From positions 1 through 61,118 of the forward strand of contig JAFYOR010000068.1 of NCBI GenBank assembly GCA_017547805.1: a DNA stretch of 61,118 nt, given 5' to 3'. This DNA is from Clostridia bacterium. Its GTDB lineage: Bacteria > Bacillota > Clostridia > Christensenellales > Aristaeellaceae. Positions 51,570 to 58,529 of the stretch are shown in pieces. The stretch's first letter is position 1; each line of letters opens with the position of its first letter. Under the pieces are notes generated by a model. It saw only the letters and a list, made by a program, of their open reading frames with translations. It ran no database searches and was not told where the DNA came from. Position numbers and translations under genes: made by a program.

Positions 51570-53744
51570 TCACGCAAGGGTCTGCACAGACTCGTTTTCT
51601 TCATAGATGATGCGCACGCGAAGCCCCGGCGTGCCGGAAACGTTCACGCATGTCTTTTCGCCCTCCCGGCGGATATGCACGGTGATTTCTCCATCCAGCA
51701 CGCGCACGCGGGAAAGCGTCACATCCCGCCACCTCTGCGGAAGGCACGGACGGATGACAACCTCGCCCTTCGCCGCGTCCGGCTGGATGCCCAGCATGTG
51801 CCGCACAACCGGCGTGAAGAGCGCATAGGCCGTCCATGCCTGCACGACGCAGCCGTAATCCGGCGACATCTCCGCAAACTGTCCGGGGCCGACCATGCCA
51901 AACGTTGCGCACATCCTGTCAAGCAGCTCAAGCGCGCGGTCGGCATAGCCGTAGCGCGCCTGCGCCACCGCCATGGCGCCGGTGGAGATGGTCATCGTCT
52001 GATCCTGACGCAGGACGTTCAGATACATGCCCCACGGACCGATGTAATCCGGCGTATGCATATTGCTAAGCGCGGCTGCCGCCTTGTCCTCGGGGGCAAT
52101 GCCCGCCTCCATGGGCGTGTTCTGAATCCAGTTCTTGTTGATAATGAAGCCGGTTTCTCCGCTGCCGAGCGCGGCCTTTTTCTCTACCATCGCGTCAAAC
52201 GCAGCGCCAGCCGCCTCGTTGCGGCTGTCGCCCCGGCGAAAGAGGATGTTCTCCCGGCAGGATCGCACAAACTCAGGGCTGGCGCAGGCGTCGCAGTAAA
52301 GCCCCGCCTCTTCATCCCACAGGATGGTATTGACGGCATTCACGCAGAACGCATGCTTTTCCCGCGCCTGCTCTTCGCCCGGCACATCGCCCGCCAGCGC
52401 GAGGAAGTCCGCAAAGCAGCCCCAAGCCTGCGCGGTATACACGGCGGTGTCGATCATCTCGGCGCTCAGCCCTGCGATTTCGATGATACCGTAGCCGCTG
52501 GGGAAGCCGTCCCCGTCCGCGTCCATCGCATCAAGCCACTGCATGGACTTGCGAAGCAGCGGCAAAAGCGACAGCACAAAGGCTTCATCCCCCGTCCAGC
52601 GCCAGTAATGCCACACGGCGGTGACAAAGTGCGCCGTCTCCTGCGTATTGCCGGGGTTGGGACAAAGGCCATACGGCGTGATTTCGTGGACGATTCTGCC
52701 GTTGCCGTCGTTGACCCTTGCAGAATAGTCCGCCAGCAGCGCAAGCGTCTGTCTGGCAAGGTCGTATTGGCCAGCGCACAGGAGGCCCTGTATCGTATAG
52801 CAGCTGTCGCAGCCAAACCACCATGGATACTCCGGCAGACCGGCAGCAATCGCGCGGCCGTATTCGCCCGCGTTGACCGTCAGCCAGTCGCAGTGTACCT
52901 TCACCCAGTCAAAGATGGTTTCAAACCGCTCGTCCCCTACCCTCAGGGCGCTTTGAGCGGTCATTTCTGCAAAGCGTGCTTTCTTTTCGCTTTCAAAGTC
53001 CTTCCCGCCTGTGAGGGCGGCAAGATTGTCCTCCGCGTCGCTTTCGCTCACCGCGGAGCCGGTCAGATAGAAGGTCAGCGCCCATTCGCCGTACCCCCCG
53101 ATCGTTTTATCATAGCTCATGGAAACGGACGTGCCCTGTCCGCTGGTTTTCTGCGGACCGAAGAGCTCTCCGGTTTGAACCCTGTCCGGCCTCTCGCCGC
53201 AGCGGATTGCCGCATGCCAGGGATTCTTCTCGTCCTTCGCGCGGAAGGTCAGCGTGTTTTCATCCCACGCGCCGACGTCCTTTCCGTCCTCGCGCGCCTT
53301 GGCGTCCAGCGTGAACCACACAGGATACAGCTCCGTGCGCGCAAGGAACTCCGCCTGCACGCGGCGCGGACGGTCACTGCGGTTCGCAAAGCGATAGGTA
53401 ACCACCAGTCCCTTCGCGTCATCCGGCGCAATCTGCTCACGAACGATCTTGACGCTTGTATGGCCAAGGTTGCTCATGTATTCAAAGCGGTCGCCCCACG
53501 GCGCAATTTCATAGCGGTCTGCAATGATCCACGTGTTCACATTGTCCGCATCTTGATCGAAAAAACGCAGCCAGAAGCCGTCAAGCACCTTGATGGGATG
53601 CATCCACAGTCCGCCCATCTCCCGCTCGCTGTGATGGCCGAAGTCGGGAAAGAGGCCGTCTGTTGTGCCGATGAGCTTGGCATGCTCGCTGGCGCAGATG
53701 GACTTGGGGAAGGTTGCATTGGTTTTGACGCTGAGCTTTGACAT
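51570..53744 (-). CDS. Debranching-enzyme-like (alpha/alpha)6 glycosidase, family not assigned
   Basis: 724 residues. An N-terminal beta-sandwich (about 1-260: HHSEREMGGLWMHPIKVLDG, WIIADRYEIAPWGDRFEYM) and an (alpha/alpha)6 barrel (about 275-640) with LPEYPWWFGCDSCYTIQGLL, NDGNGRIVHEITPYG, DADGDGFPSGYG and VGPGQFAEMSPDYGCVVQAW. The layout matches bacterial amylo-alpha-1,6-glucosidase / GDE-like proteins but I cannot place it in a numbered GH family. First enzyme gene behind its own TTGACA/TATCAT promoter, followed by GH65, GH36, GH65 and pgmB. It probably cuts an alpha-linked oligosaccharide before the phosphorylases act. The start ATG at 53742-53744 follows GGAGGG by 7 nt. Confidence 0.75.
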   Translation of the reverse strand: MSKLSVKTNATFPKSICASEHAKLIGTTDGLFPDFGHHSEREMGGLWMHPIKVLDGFWLRFFDQDADNVNTWIIADRYEIAPWGDRFEYMSNLGHTSVKIVREQIAPDDAKGLVVTYRFANRSDRPRRVQAEFLARTELYPVWFTLDAKAREDGKDVGAWDENTLTFRAKDEKNPWHAAIRCGERPDRVQTGELFGPQKTSGQGTSVSMSYDKTIGGYGEWALTFYLTGSAVSESDAEDNLAALTGGKDFESEKKARFAEMTAQSALRVGDERFETIFDWVKVHCDWLTVNAGEYGRAIAAGLPEYPWWFGCDSCYTIQGLLCAGQYDLARQTLALLADYSARVNDGNGRIVHEITPYGLCPNPGNTQETAHFVTAVWHYWRWTGDEAFVLSLLPLLRKSMQWLDAMDADGDGFPSGYGIIEIAGLSAEMIDTAVYTAQAWGCFADFLALAGDVPGEEQAREKHAFCVNAVNTILWDEEAGLYCDACASPEFVRSCRENILFRRGDSRNEAAGAAFDAMVEKKAALGSGETGFIINKNWIQNTPMEAGIAPEDKAAAALSNMHTPDYIGPWGMYLNVLRQDQTMTISTGAMAVAQARYGYADRALELLDRMCATFGMVGPGQFAEMSPDYGCVVQAWTAYALFTPVVRHMLGIQPDAAKGEVVIRPCLPQRWRDVTLSRVRVLDGEITVHIRREGEKTCVNVSGTPGLRVRIIYEENESVQTLA

Positions 53745-53788
53745 ATCCGATCCCTCCATGACCCGTTTTTCACTAATGGGACTGCGTG

Positions 53789-53817
53789 ATGATATCGCCT
53801 TTGGATGGTTCTGTCAA
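53789..53817 (-). promoter_or_regulatory. Promoter of the GDE-like/GH65/GH36/GH65/pgmB operon
   Basis: On the minus strand a consensus TTGACA (53812-53817), 17 nt, then TATCAT (53789-53794), about 45 nt before the first enzyme gene. Confidence 0.75.
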
Positions 53818-53872
53818 TTCGGAAAAAAAGGTGTAAAACCTTTGTCATCTTGAACAAACGCCCTGCATCGCT

Positions 53873-53906
53873 TTGTTTTCCGGCGGCGTTGACCGCCGGA
53901 AAACAA
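53873..53906. other. 14-bp perfect stem-loop between permease and enzyme genes
   Basis: TTGTTTTCCGGCGG pairs with 53893-53906 around a 6-nt loop. It lies just after the permease stop codon. The U-rich stretch is in the wrong arm for a classical terminator in either direction, so transcript processing or stabilisation is more likely. Confidence 0.5.
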
Positions 53907-53926
53907 GGCAGCATGCAAAAGAGTGC

Positions 53927-54790
53927 TTAGCCCTTGGTGCCGGAAGAAATGGAGATGCCGTCGATGATGTAGTCCTGAGCCAGGAAGAAGATGACCAGGA
54001 TCGGCAGCATGACCAGCACCGTCGCCGCCATGAGCAGGTTCCACTGGCTGGTGTACAGGCCCTTGAAGAAGCTCAGACCCAGAGACAGCGTGTACTTGTT
54101 GGCGTCGTAGAGATAGATCAGCGGACCGTTGAAGTCGTTCCACGTACCCATGAAGGTGAAGACGGTGATGGCGGTAAGGACGGGCTTGCACATCGGCAGC
54201 ATGATCGTCGTGAAGATGCGCACCGGATCCGCGCCGTCAATGGTCGCCGCTTCGTCAAAGTCCTTGGGAATGCCGCTCATGTAGGAGCGCAGGAGGAAGA
54301 CGTTGTAGCCGCTGGTGGCGAAGAACGCCGGAACAGTCAGCGGGAGGTAGGTGTTGATCCATCCGATTTCGCGGTAAAGCAGGAACTGCGGAATCATCGT
54401 AACCTGTCCCGGAATCATCATCGTCGCCAGCAGGATCAGGAACCAGACGCGCTTACCCTTGAAATTGAAGCGGGCAAAGCCATAGGCGACAACCGCGCAG
54501 GACAGCACCTGACCGATGACGTTGGGCACGACGATCTTCATCGTGTTGCCCAGATACAGGAAGAAATCGATCGATGTGACAGCCTTGTAGAAGTTATTCC
54601 AGACGAGAACCGACGGGAAGAACTTGCCGTTATACACTTCGCCGTCGGGCTTGAGCGCCATGCAGATCGTCCAGACGAGCGGAATAAGCACAACAACGCT
54701 CAGACCAAAGAGCAGCGCCATCGCCAGATAGCGGCCAATCTTGCCGGCGGTCGTTTCCTTACGGGGATTGATCTTTTCAGCTTTAGTCAT
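53927..54790 (-). CDS. CUT1 ABC transporter permease (MalG type)
   Basis: 287 residues with six helices; first YLAMALLFGLSVVVLIPLVW. EAA loop EAATIDGADPVRIFTTIMLP. The ATG at 54788-54790 follows AAGGAGG by 8 nt; an upstream ATG overlaps that site and is rejected. Partner of the permease at 54808 (17-nt gap) and the binding protein at 55851. Probably imports the alpha-linked oligosaccharide used by the downstream GH65/GH36 enzymes. Confidence 0.93.
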   Translation of the reverse strand: MTKAEKINPRKETTAGKIGRYLAMALLFGLSVVVLIPLVWTICMALKPDGEVYNGKFFPSVLVWNNFYKAVTSIDFFLYLGNTMKIVVPNVIGQVLSCAVVAYGFARFNFKGKRVWFLILLATMMIPGQVTMIPQFLLYREIGWINTYLPLTVPAFFATSGYNVFLLRSYMSGIPKDFDEAATIDGADPVRIFTTIMLPMCKPVLTAITVFTFMGTWNDFNGPLIYLYDANKYTLSLGLSFFKGLYTSQWNLLMAATVLVMLPILVIFFLAQDYIIDGISISSGTKG

Positions 54791-54807
54791 CCTGATTTCC
54801 TCCTTTC

Positions 54808-55731
54808 TCAAATCTTATCGTCGCTGCTGGCGTAAACCCACAGCGCGGAGGACTTGATCGTCAGCATGGTGAAGAACATGATGATGATGAACATGATCCA
54901 CGCCAGCGCGGATGCATAGCCCATCTTGAGCTCCTTGTACGCCTTGACGTACAGATAGAGATTATAGAAGAGGGTGGAGTTGAGCGGGCCGCCCTCAGTC
55001 ATGACGAAAGCCTGAGTAAAGTACTGGAAGGAACCGATGATCGCCATGACGACGTTGAAGAAGATGGTCATGGAAATCATGGGCAGGGTGATCTTGAAGA
55101 AGCGCTGGAAGGCGTTTGCGCCGTCGATTTCAGCAGCTTCGTAGAGCTCCTCGCTCACGCCCTGCAGACCGGAAAGGTAGATGATCATCGTATTGCCGAT
55201 ACCCCAAACGCCCATGAGGATCAGGCCATAGAGCGCGGTTTTGGGGGTATTGAGCCATGCCGGACCCTTGATGCCCAGGAGCTTGAGACCCTGGTTGATC
55301 AGTCCCTCCTTGCCCAGAATCTGCGCCCAGATCATGGAGGTGGCGATGGTCGGAATGATGCTCGGCAGGAAGAAGATCAGGCGGAAAGTGCGCATGAACT
55401 TAATGCGCATATTGAGCAGCATCGCAATGAGCAGCGACGTGATCTGATAAAACGGAATGGAAATCAGGCAGAAACGGAAGGTGACTTCCAGCGCCTTATA
55501 AAACTTTTTGTCGGCAAAGATCTTGGTGTAGTTCTTGGTGCCGATGAATTCAATGGTCGAAAGACCAGTAACGATGTCCCACTTGCAGAAGGACAGCATC
55601 AGCGAAAACGCCATCGGAATCAGCGTAAACGCGAACAAACCGATCAGCCAGGGCATGATAAACGCATAGCCATAACGGTTCTGGCGCGCCTCGATGGAGT
55701 CTGCCCTGTGCTTGGCGGCAGCTTTTGCCAT
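54808..55731 (-). CDS. CUT1 ABC transporter permease (MalF/UgpA type)
   Basis: 307 residues with six helices; first YAFIMPWLIGLFAFTLIPMA. EAA loop EAAEIDGANAFQRFFKITLP. Start ATG at 55729-55731, 9 nt after GGAGG. It follows the binding-protein gene after a 119-nt gap that contains a perfect 15-bp hairpin, expected to lower permease expression relative to the binding protein. Confidence 0.93.
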   Translation of the reverse strand: MAKAAAKHRADSIEARQNRYGYAFIMPWLIGLFAFTLIPMAFSLMLSFCKWDIVTGLSTIEFIGTKNYTKIFADKKFYKALEVTFRFCLISIPFYQITSLLIAMLLNMRIKFMRTFRLIFFLPSIIPTIATSMIWAQILGKEGLINQGLKLLGIKGPAWLNTPKTALYGLILMGVWGIGNTMIIYLSGLQGVSEELYEAAEIDGANAFQRFFKITLPMISMTIFFNVVMAIIGSFQYFTQAFVMTEGGPLNSTLFYNLYLYVKAYKELKMGYASALAWIMFIIIMFFTMLTIKSSALWVYASSDDKI

Positions 55732-55779
55732 GGATTTTCCCCTCCCTCGAATCCGTGAATGGACCGTGTCTTGTTTTGT

Positions 55780-55818
55780 GACAAAATCGGGCCGGAACGA
55801 GCTGTTCCGGCCCGATTT
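55780..55818 (-). terminator. Strong hairpin between binding protein and permease genes (partial terminator)
   Basis: A perfect 15-bp stem (55784-55798 with 55804-55818, loop of 5) is followed on the minus strand by TTTTGTC. There is no obvious new promoter downstream of it, so it probably acts as a leaky terminator or 3' stabiliser that gives more binding protein than permease. Confidence 0.75.
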
Positions 55819-55850
55819 AAGAATCAAGCGGTATGAAGTTTCAGGTTGAA

Positions 55851-57095
55851 TTACTCAGCCATCTTCTCGGCGACTTCCGCAACGGCGTCCTCGAGGATCT
55901 CCTCGACGGTGCCATCGGCAAACTGCAGGCGCTCAAAAGCGGTTCTGAACGCGCCGACAGCCGGGTTGCCGATCTTGCCGCGCAGGCCAGCCGGCTGCAC
56001 AGCGTAGTTCAGGCTCTCCAGGATGCCCATGTTGGCCTCGCCGTAGTTCGCCTTCATCTCCTCCAGCAGAGCGTCAGAGGTCGGCAGAGCGGCAGTGTAC
56101 TGGGCGCGCAGCGCAGCGCACTCGGAGCCGGACAGCGCCTTGATGACTTCCCAGGCAGCAGCCGGGTTCTTGCAGTTCTTGCTGACGGCGAACGCGGAGG
56201 CGCACAGGTAGTTGGCGTGGTTGCCCGGAACAACGGCGGTGCCGTAGTTGCAGCCGGAGTTCTCGAAGGTCGCCTTATCCCAGGCGCCGGAGATGGTCAT
56301 GGCGAGCTTGCCGTTGATGAGCATCGCGGAAGCGGAGCCGAAGGTGTCCTGATCGGCGGCGTCCGGAGAGATGCGGTCCTCGCCGATGGAGAAATTCACA
56401 TACTCCTGCAGAGCAGCGGCCATCTCCGGGCTGTTGAGGTAGCCCTCAACGGCGGTGCAGTCCTCATTGACGATATCAAGGCCCTTGGAGGTGAAGTAGG
56501 TCAGCGCAGCGTACTCCCAGCTCTGAGCGTTGAAGCCGAAGCACTCGTAGTTGCCCTTCTCGTCCTTCACGGTCATCTTCTTGGCGGCCGCGATGGCGTC
56601 GTCCCAGGTCCAGTCAGCGGTCGGATACTCGACGCCGTACTTATCGAACACGTCCTTGTTATAGAACAGGCACAGCGGGTTGTAGTCGCGAACGAAGTAG
56701 TACTGCTCGCCGCCGATGTTGCCGAAGTTATACAGGGCGGTGTTCATCTCGTTGACCCACTCGGTGTCCTTGGCGATGAACTCGTTCATGGACAGCGGCA
56801 TGTTGACGCCGACCCACTTGTAGAAGTCGCCTTCGCCGGAAGCGAAGATGTCGTAGCCGTCGCCGGAGGAGAAGGAAGTCAGCAGGCGGTCGCCGTAGCC
56901 ATCGCCCGGGACAACGTCAGCGATGACTTCGATGTCGTCATGCTCGGCGTTGAACTTCTCGATCATCTGCATCTCAGCGTCGTTCGCGGACACTTCGCCC
57001 CACCAGGTGATGCGGATGGTGGTCTTTTCCGCGCAGGCCAGCACAGACATGCACACGAGGGCCAGGCACAGAACCAGCAGAACCAGTTTCTTCAT
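55851..57095 (-). CDS. ABC transporter sugar-binding protein
   Basis: 414 residues. The signal peptide (1-21) ends SVLACAEK; this could be processed as a lipoprotein at Cys20 (VLAC is a weak lipobox) or by signal peptidase I after ACA. The mature protein is a family 1 solute-binding protein: TIRITWWGEVSANDAEMQMI, DIEVIADVVPGDGYGDRLL, YFVRDYNPLCLFYNKDVFDK and a C-terminal helical lobe. It works with the two permeases downstream and is preceded by two LacI-type palindromes and the LacI-family gene, so it is the controlled first gene of the transport operon. Confidence 0.93.
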   Translation of the reverse strand: MKKLVLLVLCLALVCMSVLACAEKTTIRITWWGEVSANDAEMQMIEKFNAEHDDIEVIADVVPGDGYGDRLLTSFSSGDGYDIFASGEGDFYKWVGVNMPLSMNEFIAKDTEWVNEMNTALYNFGNIGGEQYYFVRDYNPLCLFYNKDVFDKYGVEYPTADWTWDDAIAAAKKMTVKDEKGNYECFGFNAQSWEYAALTYFTSKGLDIVNEDCTAVEGYLNSPEMAAALQEYVNFSIGEDRISPDAADQDTFGSASAMLINGKLAMTISGAWDKATFENSGCNYGTAVVPGNHANYLCASAFAVSKNCKNPAAAWEVIKALSGSECAALRAQYTAALPTSDALLEEMKANYGEANMGILESLNYAVQPAGLRGKIGNPAVGAFRTAFERLQFADGTVEEILEDAVAEVAEKMAE

Positions 57096-57125
57096 AAGGG
57101 TAGCCTCCTAAAAAGATTTTTTATT

Positions 57126-57149
57126 GCAAAAACACCGGCGGTGTTTTTG
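57126..57149 (-). terminator. Hairpin between the LacI gene and the binding-protein gene
   Basis: CAAAAACACC pairs with GGTGTTTTTG (57127-57136 with 57140-57149). The short GC stem followed by T5 looks like a terminator on either strand. On the minus strand it would lie in the leader of the binding-protein gene, so attenuation is an alternative reading. Confidence 0.5.
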
Positions 57150-57175
57150 AAACCGAAAGAAGGGATTGAACTGCC

Positions 57176-57234
57176 GCGAAAACGTTTTTGCAGTTCGGAA
57201 ATGTTTTGCCGGTTTTCGCAAAAACGTTTTTGCG
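57176..57234 (-). promoter_or_regulatory. Two LacI-type operators upstream of the binding-protein gene
   Basis: 57217-57234 is a perfect 18-bp palindrome, CGCAAAAACGTTTTTGCG. 57176-57191 is a related site with one mismatch (GCGAAAACGTTTTTGC). Their centres are about 42 bp apart, four helical turns. The central CG is typical of LacI/GalR operators. I could not find a convincing -10 here. Confidence 0.7.
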
Positions 57235-57282
57235 ATCCGGCAAAATCTTCACCGCTGCGCATCCTCATGCCTTGCGGTGAGA

Positions 57283-58308
57283 TTATCTGTTCAAATCCTG
57301 CACGCTTTCGCGCAGCACCACATCGTATGGCAGAACCCTGTGCCCGCCATGACACCGGCCATTCATGATCTCGTGAAGCATTTCGGCAGCAGCATAGCCG
57401 ATTTCCAGGCGGTCCTGCTCAACCGTGCTGAGCGTCGGCACCGTCACATCGCACAGGTGAAGGCCGTCAAAGCCCATCAGGGATATATCCTGCGGAATGG
57501 AGATCCCGCATTCACGCAGCGCCCGCATCACGCCCAGCGCCATGATGTCGCTGAAGCAGAAAATCGCGGTCGGACGTTTCTTTTTCTTCGCCTTAAAATA
57601 GATCAGCGCTTTTTCATACGCGACTTCCGCGCTGAAGTCGCAGTACAGCCGGGTCAGCTCCGTCAGGCGCATACCCCGGTTTTCCAGCGCGTCCTGCACG
57701 CCCTGCATGCGCACGGTATTGACGTCCGCATTCTTTTTGCCGGCGATGATGAGAATGTCCTTATGCCCCATCTCCATCAGCGTTTCCATCGCCTCGCAGG
57801 CTGCTGCGCGGTTGTCGATGGATACCCAGCCAGCCTTGTCGCTGTCCACCGGAATGTCGATAGCAACGCTGGGGATATCCGAGCTGATCAAATCCATCAG
57901 ATAAGGATCATCCACCGTCATCCCGCTGACGATCGCACCGGAGATGCTGTGCAGGCGGCAAAACTCCGTGTAGCTCTGCTGACGTTCGCTTTGCTGATCC
58001 AGCGCGTAGATCGCCAGCTCCAGCTGATTCTTGGTGGTGTATCGCAGAATGCCCTGCAAAAGCAGGTACATGAGGTTATCCTTGCTGTTTCCCTCCAGCA
58101 GACCGGAAATGATCAGCGCGAGGTTGGGCGGACGCTTGGCGGAAAGATTGCGCGCGCTGACGTTTCGCACGTAGCCAAGCTCCTGCGCCGCCTCCATGAT
58201 GCGGCGTTTGGTTTCCGGAAGGATATCGGGATAGTCGTTGAGCGCGCGCGATACCGTGCCGTTGGTGACGCCGGCCTTTCTGGCTACGTCAGCAATCGTC
58301 ACTGCCAT
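57283..58308 (-). CDS. LacI-family transcriptional regulator
   Basis: 341 residues. N-terminal helix-turn-helix and hinge (TIADVARKAGVTNGTVSRAL, YVRNVSARNLSAKRPP), then the periplasmic-binding-like sensor domain (about 60-341) with FCFSDIMALGVMRALRECG and ISLMGFDG. The start follows AGGAGG by 7 nt. It lies directly upstream of the importer operon on the same strand. Matching AAAAACGTTTTT operators occur between it and the binding-protein gene and just downstream of its own promoter, so it represses the importer and itself. The inducer is probably the imported alpha-linked oligosaccharide. Confidence 0.94.
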   Translation of the reverse strand: MAVTIADVARKAGVTNGTVSRALNDYPDILPETKRRIMEAAQELGYVRNVSARNLSAKRPPNLALIISGLLEGNSKDNLMYLLLQGILRYTTKNQLELAIYALDQQSERQQSYTEFCRLHSISGAIVSGMTVDDPYLMDLISSDIPSVAIDIPVDSDKAGWVSIDNRAAACEAMETLMEMGHKDILIIAGKKNADVNTVRMQGVQDALENRGMRLTELTRLYCDFSAEVAYEKALIYFKAKKKKRPTAIFCFSDIMALGVMRALRECGISIPQDISLMGFDGLHLCDVTVPTLSTVEQDRLEIGYAAAEMLHEIMNGRCHGGHRVLPYDVVLRESVQDLNR

Positions 58309-58351
58309 GCGCCCGCCTCCTTTTCCCGTTCCGCCGAGGCGGTTTTCTATT

Positions 58352-58415
58352 GAAAAACGTTCGCAAAAACGTTTTTGTGTCTTATGCGCTCATTATATCA
58401 CCTTTTTACAAAAAG
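58352..58415 (-). promoter_or_regulatory. LacI gene promoter with autoregulatory operator
   Basis: On the minus strand TTTACT, 16 nt, TATAAT (58392-58397) preceded by TGA. A palindrome CAAAAACGTTTTTG (58364-58377) lies at about +8 to +21 and a second half-site GAACGTTTTTC follows. This is the same operator as at 57217, in a roadblock position. Confidence 0.7.
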
Positions 58416-58490
58416 TAAAGATCCATCCGACAAATTCAGAAACTTTTTTCTCCGTTTTCCGCACTTCTGCTTTCTTCCGTTTGGAAACCC

Positions 58491-58499
58491 TGCTATAAT
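58491..58499 (+). promoter_or_regulatory. Extended -10 promoter of the GH3 gene
   Basis: TGC-TATAAT (58491-58499) lies 30 nt upstream of the GH3 start. No good -35 is present. The nearest LacI-type operator is more than 110 bp upstream, so control by that regulator is uncertain. Confidence 0.65.
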
Positions 58500-58529
58500 A
58501 CCTCCATCAACGCTTTGGAGGAATCCGCA

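Noticed and set aside
49146-53741. A 1531-codon open frame on the plus strand opposite the GH65 and GDE-like genes
   Set aside because: It crosses two complete minus-strand genes and their junction and has no recognisable motif or ribosome site; it is a composition artefact.
57126-57149. A fourth LacI operator in front of the binding-protein gene
   Set aside because: The palindrome lacks the central ACGT and has a spacer of three bases; it fits a terminator or attenuator better than the operator set.
58352-58377. Catabolite-response (CcpA) element near the LacI promoter
   Set aside because: The sequence is close to a cre pattern, but the identical motif upstream of the importer and its perfect symmetry fit the local LacI protein better. 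CcpA binding cannot be excluded.
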